Shown in pieces: positions 50,963 to 58,536 of a stretch of DNA of 64,000 bases. Source of the DNA: an uncultured Spirochaetaceae bacterium (GTDB lineage Bacteria > Spirochaetota > Spirochaetia > Sphaerochaetales > Sphaerochaetaceae); contig CALXQU010000004.1 of NCBI GenBank assembly GCA_944390725.1, positions 1 to 64,000 on the forward strand, in the 5' to 3' direction. Every line of letters begins with the position of its first letter. Positions within the stretch are counted from its first letter, which is position 1. The notes beneath the pieces were generated by a model. The model worked only from the letters and a program-made list of their open reading frames with translations, was not told the origin of the DNA and did no database searches. Position numbers and translations under genes: made by a program.

Positions 50963-51340
50963 ATGTTGGCAGTCGTGAATCGGCCCCATACTGAGGGATT
51001 CTGGATTGAAGGCAGCATCCCAAAGGATGTCCTCGATTACGTTGAGAACAGATATGGAAAGGAAAATGTCTCAATCGTCGACGATTATGGTGACGAGCTC
51101 ATCGATCCGACGGAGATGGACTTCTACAGGGAAATGAAAACCTGCGAGATCCCAGGTGATAATCTCCGCTTCTATCGGAAGCTGACCAGGATGACACAGA
51201 AGGCTCTTGCGGAAAGGCTTGGCACCAGCAAGCAGGCGATTTCCCTTATGGAGCATGGCAAGCGCCCAATCAGCCGCAAGACAGCCAAGGAGCTTGGCAG
51301 GATATTCAGCGTAACCCCGAAAAGGTTCTTCGGCCTCTGA
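50963..51340 (+). CDS. XRE-type helix-turn-helix protein with a beta N-terminal domain
   Basis: 125 residues from the ATG at 50963, which follows GGAGG by six bases. The N-terminal half (RPHTEGFWIEGSIPKDVLDYVENRYG) is not a known DNA-binding domain. The C-terminal half is an XRE helix-turn-helix: LTRMTQKALAERLGTSKQAISLMEHGKRPISRKTAKELGRIF. The layout resembles antitoxins or small repressors fused to a sensor domain. It lies between two Phd-type antitoxin genes, so a toxin-antitoxin role is possible but unproved. Confidence 0.7.
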   Translation: MLAVVNRPHTEGFWIEGSIPKDVLDYVENRYGKENVSIVDDYGDELIDPTEMDFYREMKTCEIPGDNLRFYRKLTRMTQKALAERLGTSKQAISLMEHGKRPISRKTAKELGRIFSVTPKRFFGL

Positions 51341-51416
51341 AGGGAAACGGATACATAGGAACGGACATCACTAAGAATCCGATATATCGGCTAATATATA
51401 GCAGGAAGAGCAAGAT

Positions 51417-51638
51417 ATGATTACGGCATTAGCATCAGAATTCAAGGCAAAGTTCGGCTATTATCTCAAGATCGTCGAGAAGGAAGATATCCTGATTACG
51501 AAGAACGGGAAACCCATAGCAAGGATAAGCAATCCGAGAATCAGTGCCGTAGACAGGCTCTGCGGCGCGCTTAAGGGCAGGATCCCTGAGTATGCAGACA
51601 GGGATTCCATAAGGGAGATGCGCCTTGAAGAAGATTGA
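51417..51638 (+). CDS. Phd/YefM-type antitoxin
   Basis: 73 residues. ITALASEFKAKFGYYLKIVE then DILITKNGKPIARISNP is the Phd/YefM N-terminal fold, and the tail GRIPEYADRDSIREMRLEED would bind a PIN toxin. Its 3' end overlaps the broken PIN toxin gene by 14 bases, the typical order of this pair. The antitoxin itself is intact. Confidence 0.8.
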   Translation: MITALASEFKAKFGYYLKIVEKEDILITKNGKPIARISNPRISAVDRLCGALKGRIPEYADRDSIREMRLEED

Positions 51639-51964
51639 TGCGCTGATAGATATGGATTCCTGACAGCTTCGAGCATCACTGATATCTTCTATATCCTCCG
51701 GAAGGGACTGCACATGACAGCAGCAGTGCATATGACTGCCTTGGAGAGGTCCTGGATATAGCAAGGATTATCCCTGTAACCGAAGATGATGTACTGGATA
51801 TCTATAAATCAAAAGCTGCGGATTTCGAGGACTGCCTCCTTTCAACCTGTACGAAATCAGCTGCATGCGATGTGATAATCACAAGGAATGCAAAGGATTT
51901 CAAGGAATCCAAGGTCCCGGCGATAGAACCCGCTGCAATCCTGCAATGGCTTTCCGGGAAATGA
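51625..51964 (+). pseudogene. PIN-domain (VapC-like) toxin remnant
   Basis: The start LKKIDALIDMD at 51625 corresponds to the MKKxxIDTN beginning of a PIN toxin but stops at once. Other frames then give FLTASSITDIFYILRKGLH, VLDIARIIPVTEDDVLDI, FEDCLLSTCTKSAACDVIIT and NAKDFKESKVPAIEPAAIL with a stop at 51964. This order is that of a VapC-type PIN ribonuclease. An internal deletion near residue 12 and a frameshift kill it, leaving the Phd antitoxin without its toxin. Confidence 0.7.
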
Positions 51965-51998
51965 AACCACTGCCTCCGATGAAGGAATCTAAAGGTAG

Positions 51999-52670
51999 TT
52001 ACTCACGGACATCAAAGATGCCAGCCAGGTGGGAAATCAAGCCATTTCTTAATCCACGAATCATTGCTCTCTCAATATCATTTCTATCGAAATACCAGAG
52101 CTTGTTCTCATCATCGGCTTCATACATCCCATACCTGATATATCCAGCATCAAAGAATGAATTGATATCTTCCTGATAGGTATCCGCTTCAGACTCTGAA
52201 GCTATATAGATATCATTATGCTCAGCAAAATCCTTTATGACTCTTCCTTCAAGATTTTCAAGCCTATCAAGTATATCAGCAAACCCGTCGATATCCTTAA
52301 CATACCTGAAGCAATCAATTTCTGAAAGAATGACGCCAGCAGGCTTTGCTATGAATGAATAATCCCTAGGAAGCTGCTGTATAGTCCCATCATCGGGAAA
52401 CAAATCATAAAAACGTTTCCTATTGGCATCAGTAGCCATGTGACTATTGTATCCATACAAAAGCTTCTGAATCTCATTACGGGGAACATAAGCTTCATTA
52501 TCAAGTGTGAATATTGGATTGCCTTTATTATCATTACGCAATGAGTACTTTGTTGACAAACAGCAATCATTAAAATCCAATGCAGGAGTCCTTTCAATCT
52601 CAATCTGGCATAGATCCGGAAATGGATTATCAGATATACTATTACGTCTCTTAGTGAATTCAATTAGCAT
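51999..52670 (-). CDS. Hypothetical protein, AT-rich codon use
   Basis: 223 residues from the ATG at 52670, which follows AGAGG. No family is recognised. The middle (YVPRNEIQKLLYGYNSHMAT, then RKRFYDLFPDDGTIQQLPRD) and the acidic C-terminal part (SESEADTYQEDINSFFDAGY) suggest a globular cytoplasmic protein. Its codons are more AT-rich than those of the core genes around it, in keeping with recent acquisition. The gene is isolated. Confidence 0.5.
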   Translation of the reverse strand: MLIEFTKRRNSISDNPFPDLCQIEIERTPALDFNDCCLSTKYSLRNDNKGNPIFTLDNEAYVPRNEIQKLLYGYNSHMATDANRKRFYDLFPDDGTIQQLPRDYSFIAKPAGVILSEIDCFRYVKDIDGFADILDRLENLEGRVIKDFAEHNDIYIASESEADTYQEDINSFFDAGYIRYGMYEADDENKLWYFDRNDIERAMIRGLRNGLISHLAGIFDVRE

Positions 52671-52993
52671 TTCAGTACCTCTTAATAAAATAGGCGAAAA
52701 AGATTTCCGCAATCAGCAAAGCCATAGAATCCAACGGCAGAATAATGTTTTTTCCAAAAAGTGAATCCGCAAGCCTCGCGATCCTGACATTTCAAGAACA
52801 TGCATAATTGATTTCCTACTTCTTCCTCAGCGAAGAGGAATAAGCAGAATCTACAGATGCCCACTCTCTGCCAGCTATCAAAAGCCCAGAAGAATACAAA
52901 AGCAGCCCCTCCTTCCCTATTTCCTTTAACTATGGAAATAGTCCGTCCAATCCACTGGAAAAGCAATATCCAAAATATCCATGAATGCAGTTA
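52671..52993. other. Intergenic stretch of unclear content
   Basis: A minus-strand frame at 52682-52966 encodes a 94-residue, cysteine-rich sequence (GICRFCLFLFAEEEVGNQLC, KCQDREACGF) that could be the remains of a zinc protein. It has no good ribosome site and its start region is poor, so I do not call it a gene. Confidence 0.3.
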
Positions 52994-53785
52994 TCAGGGA
53001 TTTAGCCAATCCCTGTCAGGCTTAGCCAGAAGCCTTGCATTGTTCATCGCCTGATCAAGGGTCAGGCATGTAGAAGCTCTGTACATCGTACCATAGTCCT
53101 CCACGACAATCGCCAGATCTGCTTTGTCATTAGAGCTTAGGCACAACGGAATCAGAAGCTGGATTGTACCTGCAGTGATGAAATACTGCGGAACAGCAAT
53201 CCTGTAATTGCGTCTCAATCTTTCCCTGACAGCCTGGACTCCTCCTGTAATCAGCAGCTGGAGATTATAGTCGAGCATCGTACAGTAAGGAACCGGGAAT
53301 CTTGACTTATTATCCTGAATGATATGCTCAGCATTGACAACAAGCTCTTTCCTTAGGTCGAATACGAGCTTTGATGGATCATCCCAGTAGAAGGCCATCT
53401 CAGGCAGCTGTACATAATTTCGGACATCACTGTCACCTTTCCGAAAGAACTTCCTGTAATGCCAATAACAGGGAATCTGTGGATTTGTATTTACAGTGAA
53501 CTCCATGTATATCGGTTCATGCTGTGCCCTGGTAAGAAGCCCTGTATCAAAGCAGCAGCTCTGGACATTCTTCGAATATGCTATCTTCTTTTCACGGGCA
53601 AGCCTGATATACGTATTCCGGACATAGTTTGCCAGAATCGGATAAGGCGTATTGCTAGGAGTATTGTGGTAATTCCAGTCCTCACATTCCGCAAGCTTGG
53701 CAAGCTCTTCAATCACTGCCTGGAAATCTGGAATCTGCGCAAAATCATAGAGATTTTCCGGAAGATCATAAGGATCTCTTTTCAT
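52994..53785 (-). CDS. DUF3825-domain protein
   Basis: 263 residues. The last 170 match the DUF3825 pattern: FDTGLLTRAQHEPIYMEFTV, then LPEMAFYWDDPSKLVFDLRK, NAEHIIQDNKSRFP, RNYRIAVPQYFITAGTIQLL and YRASTCLTLDQAMNNARLLA with DRDWL. The domain occurs with nucleases and OST-HTH/LOTUS parts in phage- or RNA-linked contexts, but its activity is not established. Here it is on its own, after a 50-residue N-terminal helical part. AAAGGGAGGAAAAT precedes the ATG. Confidence 0.75.
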   Translation of the reverse strand: MKRDPYDLPENLYDFAQIPDFQAVIEELAKLAECEDWNYHNTPSNTPYPILANYVRNTYIRLAREKKIAYSKNVQSCCFDTGLLTRAQHEPIYMEFTVNTNPQIPCYWHYRKFFRKGDSDVRNYVQLPEMAFYWDDPSKLVFDLRKELVVNAEHIIQDNKSRFPVPYCTMLDYNLQLLITGGVQAVRERLRRNYRIAVPQYFITAGTIQLLIPLCLSSNDKADLAIVVEDYGTMYRASTCLTLDQAMNNARLLAKPDRDWLNP

Positions 53786-53811
53786 ATTTTCCTCCCTTTC
53801 TATTCCCTCTC

Positions 53812-53838
53812 AAAAAGCCCGCTGCATATCAGCAGCGG
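53812..53838 (-). terminator. Terminator upstream of the DUF3825 gene
   Basis: On the minus strand, CCGCTGC - TGATAT - GCAGCGG is followed by GCTTTTTG. It ends transcription of the small helix-turn-helix gene (53992-54192) before the DUF3825 gene. Confidence 0.75.
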
Positions 53839-53991
53839 ACCGCATCAATAATCGAAGGATGAGATATTCATCCTGAGGGCAGGGCCCTCATAGGAATACA
53901 CTCACATTGGATGCATTCCTATCAGAACCCCTGGGAGAATATCGGGCTCCCCATCGCTGAAGAGCCCAAGCATTGATATCCCTGTAGGATC

Positions 53992-54192
53992 CTAAATCCT
54001 TCCTCGTTCTGCCCAGGTGCAGTCACCTAAGGCAAAGCGCCTCTTGTAGTCACGAACGGTATACGTATTCAGTCCCGCAAGCTGCGCTGTCTTCTTGTAC
54101 CCGTAGCCTTCCTCGAACAGCTTCAGGCATTCCTGCCTCTTCACGTTCGGCACACGGGCTTTAGAACCCCGGAGGGACCTTACCTCTTCCAT
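53992..54192 (-). CDS. Small helix-turn-helix protein (transposase-like HTH)
   Basis: 66 residues. RQECLKLFEEGYGYKKTAQLAGLNTYTVRDYKRRF is the helix-turn-helix found at the N-terminus of IS3/IS630-type transposases, here without a catalytic domain. It ends CTWAERGRI. CTAAGGAGGGAAACC directly precedes the ATG, an excellent ribosome site, so I call it a real gene rather than a fragment. It follows the lipoprotein gene with a hairpin between them. It may regulate the lipoprotein or be a domesticated transposase part. Confidence 0.65.
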   Translation of the reverse strand: MEEVRSLRGSKARVPNVKRQECLKLFEEGYGYKKTAQLAGLNTYTVRDYKRRFALGDCTWAERGRI

Positions 54193-54210
54193 GGTTTCCC
54201 TCCTTAGAGC

Positions 54211-54238
54211 CCTGCTCCTAGCAAAAGCTAGGGGCAGG
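54211..54238 (-). terminator. Hairpin between the lipoprotein and the small HTH gene
   Basis: CCTGCTCCTAGC - AAAA - GCTAGGGGCAGG pair with one mismatch. It starts 11 bases past the lipoprotein stop and precedes the HTH gene's ribosome site by about ten bases. There is no T run, so it could act as a partial terminator or a translation-control hairpin. Confidence 0.5.
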
Positions 54239-54249
54239 AATCAAATCTT

Positions 54250-55518
54250 TCAGGTTGACGCCTTGAGAGGCTCTGTCTGGATGCGCTGCTGTACGCTTGT
54301 AGCAATAACCTTGGGATCAGATACAGCACCATCAGTAACCTCGATAATGAAGTTTACATAAGGCTTATCACCTTCCTTGAGACCCTCAAAGTTATTTGAA
54401 GCTATTGCGCTCACTGATGCATTGTTCTTTACATCGACTTTAGCTGCAGTTGTAAGAGCCGTGATTTCAATATCTGCAATCTCTACAGATCCGCCAACAA
54501 CAAACTTAGCTGCTGCCGTTGAAGCCCAACCGAACTTAAGAGAACTCCAGTCAATCGGATCCTCAACAGTAACAGTGATTGTTGCTGAGGATGGAACATA
54601 CTTCACATCTGTTGCATTTGTCGCTACGAGCGTAACTGTATACTCAAGATCTGGTGTCGTAGTTGCAGGAGCATCTTCATACTCATCGAATTTTGCAGGA
54701 AGACCGAGCAGCTGGTACCTACCAGAATCAACTGTTCCAAGGACATTGCCTTCAACATCTACCTCAACAACGGAAATCTGGGAAACTGCATCAGCCTTGA
54801 CATCGCCCCAAGTTACGGTCACAGCTGTTCCTGCCTCACCGTTAACCTGGATCTGCCACTCTGATGCAGTGCTGCCCGGCCTGGTGATTGTAAGAGGAAT
54901 CTTGTATTCGATTTCATCTGAACCATTCAGTGCCTTCACGACGATATTCGCTGTCTTGGTCTTATCTGTGTTGTCCCATGCAATCGTATACTTGCCATCT
55001 GCAATTGCGGAGTCCGCCTTCTCGAATGTCTTCGCAACCGTTCCATCCTCATAGAGAAGTTCTACTTTCTCGACATCAGCAGGTGCCGTGGATGCTGGAG
55101 TCCAATCCTCATACTCCTCTTCAGAATATGTGGTCTTGTAGTCAGCTGGGAGTGTCACAGTAAGCGTATCTGCATATGCGACAGCCTTCACAAGCACGTA
55201 TGCTGTAGAACCCGTGTCAGTACCGTTCGGCAGATTGACCTTAACTGCATTCTCTCCGCCAGCAAGCGTCTTATTCTCAGCAACAGTCGTTGTCAGCGTG
55301 CTCTCTGTCCCGTCAACATATTTCACATGAACAGTTACTATGGAAGTGCCAGTAGCAAAGGCATCTCCCTCGTAATATGTCTTATCACCAACAAGCGTAA
55401 TCTCAGACACGAGCGGATTGCCTGTATCCCACTTGATTGTGCTGGGCTGGCATGCAGTGAATGCTACAAGCATCAGTGCAGCAAGCGCTACAACAAAGAT
55501 TGATTTCGTTGATTTCAT
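54250..55518 (-). CDS. Surface lipoprotein with bacterial Ig-like repeats, probably phase-variable
   Basis: 422 residues. KSTKSIFVVALAALMLVAFTAC is a lipoprotein signal with the lipid-bearing Cys at about residue 23. The rest is beta-rich, in about four Ig-like units: VSEITLVGDKTYYEGDAFAT, VTVHVKYVDGTESTLTTTVA, VEKVELLYEDGTVAKTF, and ATITVTVEDPIDWSSL. A repeated YxEG motif is typical of bacterial Ig domains. Codon use is AT-richer than that of core genes. The promoter (55551-55580) has eight G in its spacer, so transcription should switch by slippage. AAGGAGAGGG precedes the ATG. It is probably an exposed adhesin-like or antigenic protein. Confidence 0.75.
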   Translation of the reverse strand: MKSTKSIFVVALAALMLVAFTACQPSTIKWDTGNPLVSEITLVGDKTYYEGDAFATGTSIVTVHVKYVDGTESTLTTTVAENKTLAGGENAVKVNLPNGTDTGSTAYVLVKAVAYADTLTVTLPADYKTTYSEEEYEDWTPASTAPADVEKVELLYEDGTVAKTFEKADSAIADGKYTIAWDNTDKTKTANIVVKALNGSDEIEYKIPLTITRPGSTASEWQIQVNGEAGTAVTVTWGDVKADAVSQISVVEVDVEGNVLGTVDSGRYQLLGLPAKFDEYEDAPATTTPDLEYTVTLVATNATDVKYVPSSATITVTVEDPIDWSSLKFGWASTAAAKFVVGGSVEIADIEITALTTAAKVDVKNNASVSAIASNNFEGLKEGDKPYVNFIIEVTDGAVSDPKVIATSVQQRIQTEPLKAST

Positions 55519-55841
55519 TTCTCAACCCTCTCCTTATTAATCTGCCATTAAGTCTACCCCCCCCAGTTGCTGATTGTCAATACTTTTCTGCACGATTTTT
55601 CACTTTTCATCGCCGGGCCGCCGGCCATCCTGGTTCTGGACGCCGGATTACGGTTTGCATGGCTTCATCAGCTTCATCATCAGACCTTGCTGAAAATTTC
55701 TTCACCTTTGGTGAAGGTATGATGGGATGGCCTTTCTCCGTGATTTTCTTCTTGCATTATGAGGATTTGCACCTTATGCTGAGCAAACCGAAGGCCCCAG
55801 GGGAATCATGGGCTTACGGGAATAAAGGAGGAACATCCATA
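55519..55841. other. Intergenic region between the divergent lipoprotein and repeat-protein genes
   Basis: The lipoprotein promoter with its G8 tract takes up 55551-55580. A TTCACC-TTT-GGTGAA hairpin lies near 55700. The rest has no supported gene, although an open frame from 55461 runs through it in the plus direction. Confidence 0.5.
55551..55580 (-). promoter_or_regulatory. Phase-variable promoter with G8 tract in the spacer
   Basis: On the minus strand, TTGACA (55580-55575) is followed by an 18-base spacer, ATCAGCAACT plus GGGGGGGG, and then TAGACT (55556-55551). The eight G are 55564-55557. Loss of one G gives the optimal 17-base spacer. The start codon at 55518 is about 33 bases past the -10 box. 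Confidence 0.8.
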
Positions 55842-56693
55842 ATGCTTTCACGTCTCGCCGTATCCGGCTATCGCCTAAGGGATACCTATGACATCACGTC
55901 CTACCTCAGCCTCGAGGCCATGGACTCTCTGCTGCCCTACCTTGATATGGACCTCTCGGAGTTCATATCAGGACTGCCTTCAATGGAATGGCACCCATCA
56001 GGAAGGACAATGTCATTCTCCAATGATATGTACCTGTCCATGGCAGAATCATCATGGATGAGGATACCCAAGGCATCAAGGCCTACGGTGGCATCAATCA
56101 ATGAGGCCGCTGACATTCTTGGGATTGATGTATATGACCTTATCAGGATGAACAGCATGCCAGATGATGGCATAAGGATGCAGAAGGCATCGTTCGGTCC
56201 CTTGTCCATGAGAGGCGTTGCCATGCTGTTCATCCTCTCAAGGACGATAGCTGACTATATGCCACTGGATGAGAGGGAGCTGAGCAAGAGGTACGGGAGG
56301 ACAGGCGGATGGGATATGACCATCATAAAGCTCAACAGCATACTCAGGTGGCTGTCCCTATCCTATCTGGACTTCCTCAAGATAATGGACCCTGATGCAA
56401 CTGAGATAGACATAAGGCCCTCTGAGTATGGATGCGACCCTATGCTTGAGAGGGATGACATCACCTATGCCATAAGGGAGGCATACAGGAGGGAGGGGAT
56501 CTCGCTTTCCAGGTCTGCGGATATCCTTGATACGGATACGAAGCATATGAGGCGGCAGTTCCACAGGGACGGGTACAGGACCATGCTGCTCTCGACCGTA
56601 TCGAGGCTGGCGTGTCCCCTCGGATGGGGAATGGAGGAGGCCTTCAGAGAGGCGCTGAGGGTAAAATCTGCCGGAAGCGATGCTTCGTGCTGA
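55842..56693 (+). CDS. Protein with repeated helix-turn-helix-like units, unknown family
   Basis: 283 residues from the ATG at 55842, behind AAAGGAGGAACATCCATA. At least four short units of one pattern (helix, L.h...L..h, then a Pro) recur: YDITSYLSLEAMDSLLPYLD; ASINEAADILGIDVYDLIRM; IIKLNSILRWLSLSYLDFLK; and GISLSRSADILDTDTKHMRR. They resemble XRE-like HTH cores. The function could be a DNA- or RNA-binding regulator. The gene is divergent from the phase-variable lipoprotein. I cannot name the family. Confidence 0.6.
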   Translation: MLSRLAVSGYRLRDTYDITSYLSLEAMDSLLPYLDMDLSEFISGLPSMEWHPSGRTMSFSNDMYLSMAESSWMRIPKASRPTVASINEAADILGIDVYDLIRMNSMPDDGIRMQKASFGPLSMRGVAMLFILSRTIADYMPLDERELSKRYGRTGGWDMTIIKLNSILRWLSLSYLDFLKIMDPDATEIDIRPSEYGCDPMLERDDITYAIREAYRREGISLSRSADILDTDTKHMRRQFHRDGYRTMLLSTVSRLACPLGWGMEEAFREALRVKSAGSDASC

Positions 56694-56765
56694 CCTGCTT
56701 CATGGCTTCATAGTATCCGTTTCAATTTACTAGCAGAACTCATGGAAAAACACCTGCTATAGTAA

Positions 56766-56837
56766 TTTCTAGAAACAGTATTTCTAAAATTAACCAAAAC
56801 TGGTGTAAAAACTATTAGTTTGCTGTATATTAGAAAT
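56766..56837. promoter_or_regulatory. TTTCTA/TAGAAA repeats upstream of the AbiEi-type gene
   Basis: TTTCTAGAAA (56766-56775) is a perfect palindrome. ATTTCTA (56780-56786) is reverse-complemented by TAGAAAT (56831-56837). TATATT lies at 56826-56831, as for a -10 box. AbiEi-type proteins autoregulate through inverted repeats in their promoters, so these are good operator candidates. Confidence 0.5.
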
Positions 56838-56849
56838 GGAGAAGCTTAA

Positions 56850-57593
56850 ATGGAATTATACCGCCAGATTGCATCTATGCGATGCTTTACACATAGCCAG
56901 GCTGTCGCCCTGACAGGCTCAGAGAGCGCGGCAGCCTGGCATATACGGCAGTTCCTGAGAAAAGGATATATAGAACGGATCCGCCGTAATCTATATGCGG
57001 CAATAAGCCTAGAAACCGACCAGCTTATTCCGAACCGTTTCCAGATTGCATCGAAGCTTTCTGACGATGCGTATATATCCCATCACAGCGCGTTTGAATA
57101 TTACGGCTTCGCAAACCAGGTGTTCTACACGGTATATGTATCTACGGAAAAGCACATCAGGCCATTCTCTTATGATGGCATCGAGTACTATATCATCGAT
57201 TCCCCGGGAAATCATGGAGTCATCAGGATGCCAGATGGTGTTTCGGTCACCTCCATTGAGCGTACCGTAATCGACAGCATTGCCGATTTCGAGAAAATCG
57301 GAGGGATTGAAGAGCTAGTGCGCTGCATGCAGCTTATCCCATCACTCTCTCCGGATAAGCTGCTCTCATCCTTGGCTATGTATCATTGCGGCAAGCTGTA
57401 TCAGAAAGCAGGATATGTCCTTGAATCATTCCAGAAGGAACTGGACCTTCCCTCATCTTTCTTCACTGAATGCGAGAGACATCTACCTGATAGCAAATCA
57501 TATTTCAGCAAGGAGAGAAATGGCTTCGTACTTCACAGAAGGTGGAAGCTATTCGCGCCTGATGATCTGATATCCTTTGTAGACAATAGGTAA
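56850..57593 (+). CDS. AbiEi-type antitoxin (type IV toxin-antitoxin family)
   Basis: 247 residues. The N-terminal winged helix (CFTHSQAVALTGSESAAAWHIRQFLRKGYIERIRRNLYAA) is followed by the AbiEi C-terminal domain. Its motifs are DDAYISHHSAFEYYGFANQV, IRPFSYDGIEYYIID and VTSIERTVIDSIADFEKIGG. AbiEi normally represses and neutralises the AbiEii nucleotidyltransferase encoded next to it. No AbiEii gene follows, so it is an orphan or works on a toxin elsewhere. Codon use is AT-rich. Its promoter region carries TTTCTA repeats. Confidence 0.8.
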   Translation: MELYRQIASMRCFTHSQAVALTGSESAAAWHIRQFLRKGYIERIRRNLYAAISLETDQLIPNRFQIASKLSDDAYISHHSAFEYYGFANQVFYTVYVSTEKHIRPFSYDGIEYYIIDSPGNHGVIRMPDGVSVTSIERTVIDSIADFEKIGGIEELVRCMQLIPSLSPDKLLSSLAMYHCGKLYQKAGYVLESFQKELDLPSSFFTECERHLPDSKSYFSKERNGFVLHRRWKLFAPDDLISFVDNR

Positions 57594-57711
57594 AAACCGT
57601 GATGGATTGTAACATATGGTATATAAATAATCCGGTTCCTATCATCTACCAAGAAAGAACTTAATTGCTAGTTAATACCAAATATGCGAACAAAGTCTTC
57701 GATAGTCTTGA

Positions 57712-58536
57712 TTACGTCTGAGCAGCCAAACCTGCAAATATACAGGCAAAAATAAACATAATTATAGCAATTGAAATAGGAAGGAGAACATGAGATTTTC
57801 CCGTCTGCTCATGGGAACTACCCTTTCCTTTCGCCAACCAGCTAATCAACCATATCAGAGCGGATAGGATTGCAACGAAGAATGCACCAAGTACGCTTAT
57901 TACCGCTAGAAGATCATAGATATTACCAAATGATGCCCCCTGCTTTATACCTTCGAAAGAGAAAGCTATTCCTCCGACCAGACCAAAAAGTATAGATGCA
58001 AGAACAGTAAATGCCGAGATATAGGTCCTCTGCATTTCCTTTATATCCTCATTGACAGTATCTCTTGCATCTTTTACTACCTTTTCAGTACTCCTGTCCA
58101 GATTGGCCAATATTGCCTCGTTCTGTAAACTGGCTAAATTGAGATCATCATATATCCTTATTACGGCAGCCCTGATTTCAACAAGGTCAACATTCTTGTT
58201 TTTAATTGTATCCTCATTTTCAACTGCAAATGCATATTCAAACAGTCTTTCGCAATTACTGATAAGGTAAGCCTGAATCTTAACCTGTTCCCCCTCTTCA
58301 TCATCATTATTGACCCTAAGCATCTGAGTAGAAAGCCACGAATACATCGGACGTTTGAAATCTGATTTAAGCAAAGGAGCGATTGCAGCAATTGTATCGA
58401 GGGGTTTGTATTGATCATCAGGACAGCGCATGGAGTCTATAATCTTATCCATGAGATTCTTCCACTGCCTGCTTTGGTCTGAATCCGTCTTTGCTATCAA
58501 TGAAGCTGTATTGAGTTGTTCAGCATTAACTTTCAT
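57712..58536 (-). CDS. Three-TM membrane protein, candidate PanAT toxin
   Basis: 274 residues from the ATG at 58536; a TTG at 58539 is an alternative start seven bases behind GGAG. The first 170 residues are a soluble helical domain. Three TM helices follow at about 173-194, 209-236 and 250-273, with a short charged tail. I recognise no family. It overlaps the Panacea-domain gene upstream (58526-58536), so the two are translated together. Panacea antitoxins are known to neutralise unrelated toxins, including membrane-damaging ones, which makes this the likely toxin. The large soluble N-terminal domain is unusual for a membrane toxin. Confidence 0.6.
   Translation of the reverse strand: MKVNAEQLNTASLIAKTDSDQSRQWKNLMDKIIDSMRCPDDQYKPLDTIAAIAPLLKSDFKRPMYSWLSTQMLRVNNDDEEGEQVKIQAYLISNCERLFEYAFAVENEDTIKNKNVDLVEIRAAVIRIYDDLNLASLQNEAILANLDRSTEKVVKDARDTVNEDIKEMQRTYISAFTVLASILFGLVGGIAFSFEGIKQGASFGNIYDLLAVISVLGAFFVAILSALIWLISWLAKGKGSSHEQTGKSHVLLPISIAIIMFIFACIFAGLAAQT

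Noticed and set aside
52682..52966. Cysteine-rich 94-residue minus-strand frame
   Set aside because: Poor start context and no clear zinc-finger spacing; kept only as a note on the intergenic stretch.
55461..55841. Upstream extension of the repeat protein through the divergent promoter
   Set aside because: It would cover the lipoprotein signal sequence and G8 promoter, and its translation lacks the repeat pattern; the ATG at 55842 has a good ribosome site.
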